A stretch of 64,000 nucleotides of DNA, taken from NCBI GenBank assembly GCA_015657535.1, contig JADHZB010001362.1:2835-66834 (forward strand). Direction: 5' to 3'. The notes under the pieces were generated by a model that saw only the letters and a program-made list of their open reading frames with translations, was not told where the DNA came from and did no database searches. Origin of the DNA: Nephromyces sp. MM_2019. Taxonomy: Eukaryota; Apicomplexa; Aconoidasida; Nephromycida. Positions 24,901 to 36,404 of this stretch are shown piece after piece (position 1 is the stretch's first letter; the number at the start of each line of letters is the position of its first letter). A program made the position numbers and the translations under genes.

Positions 24901-25659
24901 CGTTGATTACTCGCTGCACATGCTGCATACCTTTACCCGCTGTGAAGGACGAAATGGTCACTCAAGCGTTCTGGAGACCCTGATAATAATGGCCTTACCT
25001 CTAACAGACGGTGTTATTTCTACATTTTCACCGGTCACCATGCTGGCTACTTCTGAAAAAGTTGCGCTAAGCATATTCTTTAAAATGATTACAATGGTAT
25101 GTATGTGAAGAATACCTAGTATCGCGTATTTTTTCGCATTCCTTGGGCTGAGTTTACGTCGTTACTTTTACTCTTTGAGTCTTTCTCCTCGTGATATACG
25201 CTGAATAGCCCTTTTTTATACTCTACACTTTTGAGCATCAATTTGGCTACTTTTGTGATGAAGTGCAGGCTAAAACTTCAATGGCAAAGATAGTAGATCC
25301 CATTAAATTTGCAGTATCTCTCACATGAAATTGGAACTAGAAATATCAATAATAGATGCTATGTTTTCTATTGTAATCCACTTCAAATGCACTCAATGAG
25401 ATTGCAGCTAAGGCAATAAATATTCTACCTACTATACTCTTTAGCATTATGTTTCTCGTTCCCTCTTGTTTCTAAGGCTGCATATTAGTTTGATAAAAAA
25501 GTGTCTTTTGAGAAACCCGGTGCTGCCGTTAGCTGCCATTAATGTTCCGACCCCTGCAATGTCCCAATTTTTTCTCAGGTTTTAATATTTGCTTACGCTC
25601 AAGGCATGCTTTTCATTCCGCTGATGCTGCATGCGTTCTCATGCAAGCGAGAAATCTAG
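15943..25659 (+). CDS. Patched-related RND/sterol-sensing-domain transporter (16 exons)
   Basis: Model: join(15943..16312, 16411..16775, 17556..17880, 18010..18150, 18394..18514, 19681..19798, 20127..20736, 21735..21818, 22090..22195, 22471..22668, 22826..22964, 23167..23411, 23728..24019, 24207..24354, 24894..25096, 25579..25659). It totals 3546 nt (1181 aa) and every junction is in phase with GT-AG. TM1 lies near residue 110-128 (FIILPMLVSLALG). After a luminal loop come NDELQRSS and the SSD-type TM2-6 (residues about 410-590), with the Patched-style segment LPVLIGVFSAILGYMGG. The TM4 motif reads GIGADSCF where Patched has GVDDxF. A Ser/Lys/Glu-rich cytosolic insert follows (about 595-800), then TM7 (KIAKLVLGLVLC), a second loop, and TM8-12 with GYSVDYSLHMLHTF. 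The C-terminus is short (FSCKREI). The family moves sterols or lipids across membranes using ion gradients; the substrate here is unknown. Exon 7's donor at 20737 was chosen over one at 20428 because the frame stays open between them. Confidence 0.92.
19048..19108. repeat. Perfect 26-bp inverted repeat (hairpin) in intron 5
   Basis: Left arm 19048-19073, nine-base loop TTTAAATCG (19074-19082), right arm 19083-19108. The arms are perfect complements (left arm begins AAAAGAATATTTCATCACC). It sits in the 1166-bp intron of the Patched-related gene and would fold into a long stem in that transcript. Confidence 0.95.
21520..21656. repeat. CA-rich tract in intron 7 of the Patched-related gene
   Basis: Runs of CACACA, GCACACAC and ACACAAAAAC on the sense strand, about 80-200 bases upstream of the acceptor at 21734. 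Confidence 0.8.
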
Positions 25660-27253
25660 AGTGGATGCTGGGATTTTTTTAATTAGTATGATATGCTTTT
25701 ATTAGCTGCCAATCCAGAAGAAATATCCTGCTACTAAATGTTAAAAAAAATTGGCTCTGCCTCAGCAACCCTCGGAACACCTTGAAAATTTCGCTATCTA
25801 TATTTTCAAGTACATTTTCCTCATAAAATCCTTGCATTGCTGACTTTGGTAACCCCTTGATTTTTTATATATACGGTTACTGAAGTAAAGCAAAGTCCTT
25901 GGAATTAGGTGTTTTAACGGGTTGTGTACTTCCCAATTTAGCAGGGAAACTTAAGGTTTCGAAATGAAACTCTAAAACACAGCAGGCCGTCTACCGTCAC
26001 CCTCTGAGTATATAGAATATTCTTTGGAAGTTTTTGTATTTTTATAGCCTGTTCAAGATTCTTGTATTGATAGCTTCAATAAACATAAGCTGCTGCACAA
26101 AGTTACTTCATTCGCTTTGCTAAGCAGTGCAGCTCCTTATAACGAAATTATTTTAAGAATTCCACAAAATATTGTGGGTGACTTAACTCTTGTGTGCTAA
26201 CCTAGAGTTCACGAATTGAAGTATCAAAAGCTTAGTTGCCACAGTGCGTTCAGTTTAAGCGAAGTTGCCTAAACAAACCATTTTCATCCCCTACTAAATA
26301 TATATCTGTTATTACTATACATGCTCTGTGCTTTTGTTACTGTTATGAAATATTCTTGAGCTTGAACTTAGCGTATGACTTACTACGCGAATGCTTCACC
26401 TCTATGCATAAAGAAACAAATATTACAAATCGTAGCATCAGCTGAATCTGACTAATTTATTACAATCTCTCTACGAGGCGTAACATATGCAGTTTAGATG
26501 CCTGCGATATGATGCCGTTATTTGATAGTTTGAATAGATAAATCAATTCTATCTTTTATTTTATTAAGCTTTTCAACAGAGGAATTTCTTGCGGCTTTCG
26601 CTGAATTAATTAGCAGTTAGCGAAAACAGTTCCTAATACGATGTGATAAAGACACATGCATGTACATAGTTATATGTCCCTGGAAGATTAAGCACCACAT
26701 GATAAACTATAGAAAATTTTGGACAATATTCCAGAGGCCAAGCCTTTCCGTTTCAATTTCTTGCTAAGACTGGCAGGTTTAATTATGTGCAAGAAGGCAA
26801 AATAGACTGAATGTGGAACATACATTAGATTTTATGCAACTTAATCAGATTTCCCCGGCTTTATACTAGTGTAGACTACCATTTCTTGAGAAGGTAATAT
26901 CATCGTAGTAGTAGTCAATACATCATATGCGTGCCCTCATCAATTTTGTGACCTGCACAATTTGCTCCTTTGCTTGATCCCTATAATTACGAGAAAAGAA
27001 GTATTCCACAACTACAGCGCCAAATTGAATCTAAACTCATAATTCAAGCAAGAATTTATCGGGGTGTAATCTTCCAGCTTTGCGCTCAATTATTTTTCAT
27101 CTGGAAGCAAAGATTTCGCGCAAAGAGGGAGATGCTCTCCAATAGCTAACTGTAAAGTTTAAGACTAGATGTAGATTTACTAAAAAAATTGCCGTTGCAT
27201 AGAAAAATTTTTCAGGATTTTAATTCTCCCATGGATGCTAACGTAGATTATGA
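25660..27253. other. Intergenic region between convergent genes
   Basis: Separates the 3' ends of the Patched-related gene (plus) and the LCCL gene (minus). AT-rich; no open frame longer than 69 codons, no repeat and no RNA gene seen. Both genes' 3' UTRs must lie here. AATAAA-like strings such as AATAAACATAAG at 26079 are present but common in this composition. Confidence 0.5.
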
Positions 27254-30200
27254 TTAGCCTAATCCCACCAACTTCTTTATCTTTAGCATGAAAATGGTTG
27301 TGATGGCCTCATCACAGATGTTCGCGGAATACTCTGTAGGTTTGCAAATCGACGATACTACGAGTTGTGAGTCCTTTACCATTATCTCCTTTGCAGCCTG
27401 AAATCAATCATGTATCGTGTCCATTTGATAGCTCTTTAAATTTAGCTAGAAGCACTGTACGTAGTATAGTTCCCCTTTTCTGAAGGCCAGGTTTGCGATA
27501 AGTGGTTCACCATTAACTTGTAAGAAGCTCCTGTTTAACCCCGTCATTGCCGTACAAGGGCTTCCGACCTGCGCCTCCACGGAATATTTACCATTTTCAG
27601 GTAAGCTTATCGACCAGTAATTCGCAACACAGTCCTGTAAGAATTCTGAGATATTTTTCGGTCATTACATAGGAGTAAAGTGGTCGCACCGCTCCCTTTC
27701 TACATTCCTCGGAGCTGCTGCCTTTCGGGAATGCAACACCGCTACTTATAGTTACGGATTTGTTGTGAGGCTCGCAAGTTTCTACTTGAGCAGTTCTTAG
27801 CCAACCTTCAAAATTGGATATAAATAAATTTGAAAGAGAGAAAGCGTAAGACGTAGCATAGCTTACCGTAAAAAAATCCACCCCGGTAACCCTTAATTTC
27901 CCCATGATCCCAAAGTGGTTCCTGAAAGGTTACACCACCCGCAAGTTATAATTTTTCTCTATAAAACTGGTGACAGTACGGTACATGTAGCTGGGAACTG
28001 GAGTGAGTCCTTCCAAATAAAATAGTCAAGTCGATCTGGTCAGGGAAGAGAAGCTTTTCGTAAGCTTCCGCCGCGGCGATAGATAGGGAGATGTCACTTG
28101 GGCCATGGGTGTGGGAATTTATACCATTGTTTGTTGAATCACTAAAAAATGACCTTGGCCCTGCTATAGTTACGAGGGTCTTACAAAATTCCTCTTCTGG
28201 ATTATTGCAAACCCCAGAATGTAGTGCTGCGGTACACAAAGTTGATTCTGGCGCATAAATTTCTGCCCCATAAACGGAACCCTCAGGAGATATCAAGCAG
28301 TTCCTAGGACATGTAACTAGGAATTGCATGTTCTCTTCAAGTGCAGTCACCTCCGGAAAGCCTTTAATCGTTGCATCGCACACCTAAACAGCGGCAAACC
28401 ACTTTTTGACGGGCATCAACGTAAAGCGCTCTTAGAATGTGATCGAAATAACCTGAACTTTCAACTCCTTAATTGCGTGCGTACTCATTCCTTCTGAAGA
28501 ATCATTACAAGTAGATCCTATCAGCTCAAATGCTCCGCCGCTATCGTGACCGCTTGTGTACATGCTAGATATTTCTATTTTCACCTGCATAGCGCAGGAA
28601 TACATTTTTTTCCTTGCTGCAATATCAAGAAATTTGTTATTGCTTTAAGCTTCTAACTTGATTGGCTATATGCGCTTTCTTAAGGGTGAAAGTATTATGC
28701 TCGATATTGTTGGTATGAAGAATGTTTATTTTCTCTGTTTCTTCAAACTCTGGCGCTGTAAGAAATTAGAACACCAATTTTAATATATACACATGACAGT
28801 GCAGATCAGCGCTTCTCTGCTGAACACTCATGATAAGTTACCCCCGAACGTAAGAAGGAGCTCTGAGGGCCATGTAACTATATCGTCCAATGGCTTAAAA
28901 CGAAATCCAGACCTAAAGCAGGGGGAATAGTGGCATGTGCTGGCAATGCATGTTGTATGAGCTGTGTACTCCTGCAGCTTACACTTGCACCGGAAGCTTA
29001 AATTTTATGCTCACAAGGTGGCCAATCCCTGGAGGCTTGACGGACTTAATATAAAGTCTATTCTCACGAGGAGCCACATTATAGAAGCGGTCTAACCATT
29101 TCCTCCGGAAGTCCTCCACATGCCGTGCTTCTGATCAATATTCTTGCCGCTGAATGCTGCCTTGCAACCATAAGCTTCAGACTCAAAAGATGATGCATGG
29201 CAACTTTCGAAAACTGGGCTCCCCGTAAGTGATAACACCTGCTCTCTACCACCTGACTCGCCGTAGAACTAGAGGCTTGAAAATTTAGCAGCATAAAAAG
29301 TTCACTTACTGCACGTAACACCTTCCGGTTCGAGCTCCTCCAGATACATAACGAACGGCATACCTCGTTGCTTCACCTCAAAACTGATCCATCCTGCTTC
29401 TTTTACTTCAAAGTACAAGATTCGCCATCTTTCTACCTTAGTAGCAGGGGCACGAATATCTTTAGCTTCGAGTACAGAAAAAAAGTCTTGTGTTTCGTGC
29501 GCAGTCTGTTGGTATTCAGAGGGGGGCTCAATAGGCAAGAGAGCGCTTGCCGGTACTGCTACATATAACGTAACCGCATCATTTACGTAAACATCAATTT
29601 TCGACATTTTAGGGGACTTCAGCGTGCGTATTAATTTCCTGCCAGCGTATCGCTGAGGAATATCGCCGAAGAAGTGGTCCTTGTCATCTTTAAAGACTCT
29701 CTCTCCATTGTTCAGGATGCAAAGCTCAAATAGAGATGGATCAAGCCTGATGCATCTTTCATTATCAGTATGGAAGTTATATTGATTCACACTAAGTTAT
29801 CGCGTACCCAGATATCTTAAGTGGCATAGCAGGGCGCGATTGGAATAAATACTTTTTCTTTATAATTTCTTCTTCGAAATTGTCTGAGCTCCAGGCTAAC
29901 CTGGATGCAAACGGTGAGGCCTGCACTTGGCGCACTCAAAAGAAGCAGTTTTTCGCTTACTTCATATTGGTAGTTGGCTCAACAGCATAATTTAAATGAA
30001 TGGAATAAAACATTTCCAGGCGTAACATATATTTCTGTCCGCGATGTAGCTTTTGCGGTGGTGACATTCTCTTTTGGAGACCAATTTGATCGAAATTGCT
30101 CAGCAATGCCACTTCCCCAGGAATGGTGTAATTCACGCTGCTACCTTTTGGCATGCGGACTGCTGCCACAGCCTGCTGGTTTAGAAACAGCCTAGCCCCA

Positions 30201-31548
30201 CCATGAGTCTCTGCAACCCCGCAAGTCACTGTATTCGATTCGTTGCTTACTTTAGTATTCTATTTCTGCCTACCTATGACGAATCTGAACACTCCACTAT
30301 GTGGAACCATCACGTATCCGTCCCATCCTGTGACAGAAAAACATCAGGATGAGTTTTGTAGGCGCAATCAAGGCAGTTGCTAACTAATTGTACTCACGTA
30401 CTGAGAACTCACTGGCGGAGATCCCCTCTATAGGGCCCGCCGGCCCAAACTTAAAATCGATAATTGGATCATTCCGGAAAGTATACGGTAATCCCTTAAA
30501 CGTAGGGTTATTGTAATACTTCCCTCGTAATCCATCCGGTTCTGGAAATCCTTCGTAACTAAAAGCATACATATTTGGAATGCGGTTCCTGCATGCTCCA
30601 GTAAGTGGTGATCATCAAGCTAACCCAGGTATCGAAGCACAGTTCTTAGGACTGTGCATTGAAGATGCAGCCTCTTTTTTAATATCACTTTTTACTCTTT
30701 CACTGGAAAGTGCTATCTTGTGCAGCTTCCTTGAAGCTTCAAATGCTTTATCAAGGCAAGTTTGACTGTGGGATAAGTGGCTCTCTATTTTTTCTAGCTT
30801 AGAGCCGATAGCTTCATGGTTGGCTTCACAGGCATTCTTAAACCTACAAAATATGGGATCAATACCTCATTGTCCTCTATACGATTTTTAATATCTGATA
30901 CCTTCGCTTGACATCTTCTATCCGTTTGTTTAAAGCGTCGAGTCGCATGACCTACATGGCTTAATTTTTTTACATAAATTCAGGTTTTCGAATTCGATGT
31001 CGTCACCCCTGACCATAGATTCAGCTTCCAGTACTCTTAGTTCAAAAGCTTCGGCCAACTTTGTGCGCACTCTATCTGTACAGCACGAAATTCATTTAAG
31101 CATTTCAAATAATGCTCCCTAGAACATAACTGTTTGTAGAGGTATTTTTTACCATAATCAACCAATTGTTCGCAGTAGTTCCAATCGATGGGCCCTTTAC
31201 CCAGAAGCTGTACTTCTACGTAGCACCACTCCCGACCTGTATGTATGTAAAAAGCCGTTAGCAACTCCGCTAATATTTTTGATACTCATGCATGTGTAAA
31301 CCTGATGATCCCGTCGGAGTACGAGCATCTGTACAGTCCGTATATGTTTGGTCATCTTGTACAAAGGCCGCAGCGCACAATCTCCCGTCAATGGTTTTTC
31401 TACGTTGGTTGCGAAACTCTGTAAGTTTCTGCAGTGGCTCTCTTTCCGCAGCAGACTGGGTGCCACCCGATTCTTGTCCCGCTACGGCAAGTGTCACGCA
31501 TGCTAAAATAGCGAGGGATAGCCATATGTTTGCCCTGCTTTTCTTCAT
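27254..31548 (-). CDS. LCCL/PA14/fibronectin-II secreted protein (FNPA/LAP-type, ~20 exons)
   Basis: Minus-strand model, 5' to 3': 31548-31302, 31236-31153, 31076-31036, 30951-30902, 30843-30641, 30595-30398, 30327-30274, 30210-29984, 29920-29853, 29791-29310, ~29243-29097, 29028-28983, 28912-28842, 28755-28658, 28584-28453, 28383-27985, 27921-27867, 27805-27669, 27634-27461, 27397-27254; about 1018 aa. Signal peptide first (an in-frame ATG at 31584 is the alternative start). Then a four-Cys FN2-like domain (DGRLC, YTDC, GREWCYVE, WNYC; about 50-105), a coiled coil (110-205), PA14 (220-390; YYNNPTFKGLPY, GYVMVPHSGVFRF, MLRLEMFYSIHL), a further beta domain, a discoidin-like region (about 555-715; GHLVSIKFKLP), and LCCL (about 717-850; VYGAEIYAPESTLCTAALHSG) in one exon. 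The Cys-rich tail includes DCVANYWSISLPENGKYSVE. Family members are sexual-stage complex proteins in Apicomplexa. Uncertain: exon 11's start, the 45-bp intron, and exon 18's end (27669 or about 27690). Confidence 0.9.
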
Positions 31549-31584
31549 TATGTGCTCAACATGTAGCAAATCACCGGAGAACAT

Positions 31585-32213
31585 TGACGGATAGTGCTGC
31601 TCATCAGGCGCTCATAGCCCAAGCAGTCCCATCGAGGTTAAAACTCCACGGCGGGGGGCTTGCACGAGTGTACTTACTCTAACCCCAGACGTGATGATGC
31701 ATTGCTACCAAGCAACCACAAAGACGCCATCACTCCCGTTAGTAGACACATAATGAGAGCGAATTTTCAGCAACACTGCTCGTCACAACAAAAGTTTTTT
31801 CGCTTTATTACAACAGTAAGGCAATAAAGGGAGCACAAACGAAAGCATACTGAGGTCACATCCCTTATTACAGGCGTACTTACTACGCGTAATCAGCTGC
31901 ACCAAAGATTTTTTTTGGAACAATATAAACAAAGCGCTATCAGTAAGAGCTAGGACCATTGTTTTATCTACACCCATTGGATTATCAAGCTTCTATATGC
32001 CTTCGTAGCACCGTTATTTAGGGACATGTTTATATATGCATTATCTGTGTAGCTGAAATTTGCACCGATTACCTATACTTTAATCCTGAAATACTAAGTC
32101 CATCAGATATAGTACGCTTACTGAAAAGCCAATTTAATTTTATAGCAAAAAAATACACCAGAAACAACTTATTGAAACGACATGAGCGCAACACTGCCGT
32201 AATTTTGCACTGC
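31585..32213. other. Upstream region of the LCCL gene
   Basis: Holds the promoter side of the minus-strand LCCL gene and the 3' side of the next minus-strand gene. Within it, 31650-31680 is GC-rich (GGCGGGGGGC). No open frame over 64 codons and no recognised motif. Confidence 0.4.
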
Positions 32214-32798
32214 TCAATTTTCGTAAGTCTCAGGATGATAGCAATCACAGGGATCTGAATTTGTTGCAAAGGCATTGCTCCATTCAGAATTTACTTCCCC
32301 CTGCCTCCTCTTGCGAAAAACTCCTTGTGTTTTGCATGGTATAGGTCTAAAAAGGTTGTACTTGCCAAATAGATGCGCTGAAACAGCGGTGACACCAGGA
32401 TCAACTCCTCTGGAGTAAGGCCAGCCGAATTGCAATGGGCCTGGCGGACGGTCAATGGGTGCATGAGAGGTGACAGGTTTTTCCCTGTCATGTATAACCT
32501 TCTCATCAGTGTCATCGAAAACTGAGTTTAATATTATTTGTTCTCCTTCTTTCCTCAGTAGGTCTGGTATCTTTTTAGTACCGTCCATGCTACTTCTTCG
32601 TCTGTTTTGCTGTGCCATTGCTAATTCGTAGCTTCGCCTGCTTGAGAGATTTAGCAAGGTACTGCTCCTAAATAATTTTACAGAGTAGGGATATTCAAAT
32701 AAGTAATTGAGTCGTTATAGATATTACCAGAACAAGCTTTTTCTAAGCCAAATCCAGGAGATATAGGCTACAAAAAATTGAACGCTTTCTGTGAGGTG
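32214..32798 (-). CDS. C-terminal exons of an unrecognised membrane protein
   Basis: The last exon 32667-32214 follows a strong acceptor (ATTATTTAG) and is open for 150 codons. It includes an Arg/Ser-rich stretch (AQQNRRRSSMDGTKK) and a Pro/Gly-rich stretch (IDRPPGPLQFGWPYSRG), ending in DPCDCYHPETYEN. The exon before it, 32798-32728, joins in phase 2 and encodes a hydrophobic aromatic helix (VQFFVAYISWIWLRKSLFW), a likely transmembrane segment. The hydrophilic tail would then be one topological domain of about 140 residues. RRRSS could be a basophilic kinase site. I recognise no family. Further 5' exons probably lie in 32.9-33.7 kb, but phases there are ambiguous. Confidence 0.45.
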
Positions 32799-33047
32799 CT
32801 GAAATTATCGCTTAGTCTCAATACATCATACAAGAAGACCAGCTACTAAAGTGGTTGAAGCTGCGTATTCTATTCTAGGCATACGTATCAACGCATCTTG
32901 GTTCGCCCGTGGAGCCACTAAATGTAACAAGCTCTGCGTGACCAGATGCGCTGGCAGTACTCGTTGCCGGCAGCGGATAAATATTCTCAGTAGCTAAATA
33001 GTTAATTTGCAAGCAATACGCTGTGCAGACTATGGTACCTTCTTTAC

Positions 33048-33238
33048 AACTTCAAAATTCCGATTTGAGGCGTCGCTGGGAAGAATCTAGACGTGAGGTT
33101 TCGTTTCGGGAAGCCAGAAATAGCTACTTCCAAGTTTCTGAAATATGTATCAAGCTGGCAAGTTCTTAATAGCATAGATTGCTGTACTCACATCCGTGGT
33201 ATGAGGCTATTTAGATGATAGTAACTGGGCTGTGCCAT
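33048..33238 (-). CDS. Candidate 5' exons of the unrecognised membrane protein
   Basis: ATG at 33238 opens MAQPSYYHLNSLIPR, followed by a canonical donor GTGAGT at 33191. An exon at 33137-33048 after TATTTCAG continues in phase 2 (EVAISGFPKRNLTSRFF). A further minus-strand open stretch at about 33060-32893 (NYLATENIYPLPATS, VTFSGSTGEPRC) could lead on to the membrane exon at 32798, but the phases do not all close. A 46-codon plus-strand frame overlaps here as the antisense alternative. Confidence 0.28.
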
Positions 33239-33290
33239 ATTTTCATAGCTTTTTATTATGAATAATATATGCAAGGACCTGGTGTCAGAA

Positions 33291-33695
33291 TTATGGGTTG
33301 AAAAATGAACGTTCAATGCAAGACCGTGCTGGGTTTCCTGCGGTTACAGCGCATGAGGTTAGACTTAGGCTTCTTGTTTGTGGTAGAGGCTTACAGCAAC
33401 TACGCCGATGATACGGCTCTTGTGGGCCGGATGCTACGTGGGCGGCGAACCAGTCCATAAGCACGTACAATTCTTGTAGTGGCGCCACTAGCCATCCCTA
33501 CGTAGCCTTGCGCACGTCTGCTGCTACTAGATTACGTAGGGCTGTGCCATTCGCCACGAGGACGGTCGTATGCCGCTTTTCACCGCTATATCCCGGACGG
33601 TAAGCAGTGACTTGAATAAGGCCTAGTAAGGTTTCCCTCAATGCAATTGGCAAATGCCCCTCGTGCAACATGGTCAACACGCTGTAGTACTTCCC
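33291..33695 (-). CDS. GC-rich coding-like segment with an in-frame TAG
   Basis: The minus strand reads about 130 codons in one frame after a CGTAAAG acceptor (YSVLTMLHEGHLPIALRETL, VTAYRPGYSGEKRHTTVLV, then WLVAPLQELYVLMDWFAAHV), interrupted once by TAG at 33500-33498. The GC content is visibly higher than in the flanks. The stop may sit in a short intron: GT donors occur at CTC/GTGGCG and CTA/GTAGCA, and the acceptor would be ACGTAG. Otherwise it is a decayed gene. No family recognised. It may be the 5' part of the gene at 32.2-32.8 kb. Confidence 0.3.
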
Positions 33696-36404
33696 AGGCC
33701 TTTACGAAAAAAGTATATTAGCTACTATTCATTCATTGGACAATTGGAACTGTTACTTTTTCGAAGCTTTTATAAGTTGTATTGAGGGCACTCGTACGGA
33801 GCTGAGTAAGATGGTATCAATATGCCAATATTATTGGCGGAGGCCAGTCACTGTAATGTGTCAAAGAATGTAGCTTTTGTGACATCGTAGCATGCCAACC
33901 CCTGAATAACTTTGATGTGTACAGCATGTCATTTTTGATCATTTCTGAACACGGAAAAACCAACTTTTAAGAGCCTATGAACCCTTCGGTGAAGCATATA
34001 TTTTTTTGATGAATAGGTTCAAGTTATTGAAAAAGCGGCCAGCTTACAAGAAGCCCATAAAAGTGCGTAGATTCCAGTATAGGTCATGCCATGAGAAAAT
34101 GGGAATCCATGTATCCGCAGCTATCCCAACAAAAATACAAAAGAATGTGAGGCCACACCTCAGGAACGATTCATGCTATTGAAACAACTTGCTTTGGAAG
34201 CTTTCATCCTAAACCCCTTGTTCAGAGGCAATAACTTATTGGCGAGCGGACAGCCCGCAACCCCCCGCTTCGCTTAATACAGCGAATACTGTTTGATCCT
34301 TTCTTTGCAACCAGTAATTTCTTGTGAAGTATTTATCATTAAACAGAAATTAGTGACTTTATTACTTCTAATTCTTGGTGTATCCTTGAAAATCGCAGTG
34401 CCACTATAATTAATTGGTTTCCTAAAAGATGGTAAATATGTGTTGCAGGTACGCTGCTTTGCTCTCCTGTCGATTATTATTACTCAGGAATATAATCGAA
34501 CGCCGAAAAAATACACGCATAGGGTATCTTGTTTTACCTCCAAGTAATTTTTAGTCACTTAAGGATGTATACGCAGGGGTTACGCATAACTCAAGCAGGT
34601 GAGCACCAGGGATGTTGCCAAGAGAATGAGCGAGGAAAAAATTCTAGCTGATGGTGGTGTTCCGAATTCACAATGGAGAATTTCTAATGGAATGCCAGCT
34701 TAAAAATTCTCATTCCAAACCATTCTTCTCTATCGAAGAATGAGCCCGCTTTCACTTTTGCAATGAGAATTACATCTAGTAGAGCCACTGTAGTAAATGT
34801 TGTATCAAGTTGGCCTGTAGCATTACGAATAGTATAGGCACACCGTCGCAAGCTGCATTTTAACTTTCAAGAAACCCCTTTAAAATCTATTGAAGGAGGT
34901 GTATATGCGTGGCACTGCCATACAGGTTTTTTTTGCAGCTTTAATATAATTGTAACTTTCAACTGAATTAGAAGAGCCTACAGGTAGGATCGCTTGGGCA
35001 CTCCAAATCATCGTAAAAATTCTCCAATCGATACGCACTCACAGAAATAAGGCAACGACAAACGTGCGGAGTCCTTGCCAAAAAAGGCTGATTTTGCGTT
35101 TTAATCCACTTTTTTATAGCACCGTTAGTCCTGCCGCTCAGCGGAATCTAGGTACCATGAAGGGATTTTTTCAATCTTCAGCACTCTGTTTTCTCACTAT
35201 CAGCACCTAAAAGTTCTTATAACAGTGGCTCATAAACGCAAATGCTCTCAAATTTAATTTGAAGTAGCATGATGGGTATAGCTATAGCACAAGCTGCTCG
35301 TATTTTTAAAGAAACGATAAATGGAGGTTAAATAGCACCACGGGATCCCCCCAAAGATATGAGAGAATAAGCAGGTAGAAGCAAAAAAAAGCAAAAATCT
35401 TTGGTGCATCAATGTTACTAAGGAAATCTGTTGATGCTAAGCGGAAGTTTTGATGTTGAGAACAAAAGCGAGCTTGCTTGCCTCTTTCCCCAGCATAAAG
35501 TCTTTTCACGTATACTATAAATCAGCGCCATAGGCAACTTCAACTTAAAATATATACCCAGTTAATTCCGGCCCAAAAAAAGCTAAAAATAATACAAATA
35601 TGACTGTAGAGATCGTGCTATATGAATAACCTTATGCTTTGCTACAAGCAGGACCGATACAATTTTTTTAATTTATTAGCAGATTGTTCAAGAACTAAAA
35701 TAAAGCTAATCTTATATGTAATGGCCTAATTTTCCTACCCTATAGGAGGTAAAACTCAAGGATACGGTTTTGCGGCCTTATTTTGGCTGCTATTTTCGTG
35801 AGTTCTTTATTTTCGATTGTTTTAGAATTCGATAATACAGCTTCAGGCTGCCCACTGTTAACGACCACAGTGCAAACAGAAGATCATTATAGTGAGCTTC
35901 TCTTCCCAATCCGTAAGTGCCTATTTTGAGGAGGTGAAACGGAAGCTTCGTAGTTTCATAGCCATTTTACTCGAACACCTTGGTTCCAAATAGCTGGGGG
36001 AAGCAACAGTAAAGCGCAAGCTATGAAATAAAGTGGGTACTTTAAAGAAATTGTAGCGTTTTAATCGAAATAGCTAAGCAATTTATTCAATAAGATGTGA
36101 AGAATATTTTATACTATCTTTTTTAATATTCTTTAAGCGCGATTAAAATAAAGTTTGTGCTATAATAACAAGGTCACACGGTGTAGCAATGCTTCGAGGA
36201 ATAATGAAACAGAAAAAATCACTGACTAATCCTCCAAGCAACATTAATTAATGCATAGATTTGAAGAAAATCGCAATCTAGTCTTCCCCCAAAAAAACTT
36301 TCGAAAAAAGACGAATGCTGTTGGGGATAATCACTTCAAATTACATACAACAAAAAACTAGCGATGAATAGAGGCTTCAGTGCTTAAGGATGCACTTGAA
36401 ACGC
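33696..36404. other. AT-rich intergenic region
   Basis: No gene supported. A plus-strand frame of about 50 codons near 34035-34180 (KRPAYKKPIKVRRF) is unremarkable. No repeats or RNA genes seen. Confidence 0.45.

Noticed and set aside
29368..29568. Plus-strand ORF within the LCCL gene
   Set aside because: Antisense shadow of exon 10 of the LCCL gene.
33032..33172. 46-codon plus-strand ORF (NSDLRRRWEESRREVSFREA)
   Set aside because: It overlaps antisense to minus-strand exon candidates that carry better splice signals; neither is proven.
34200..36400. Search for tRNA or small RNA genes in the gene-poor region
   Set aside because: No cloverleaf-compatible A-box/B-box pair or known small-RNA motif was seen by eye.
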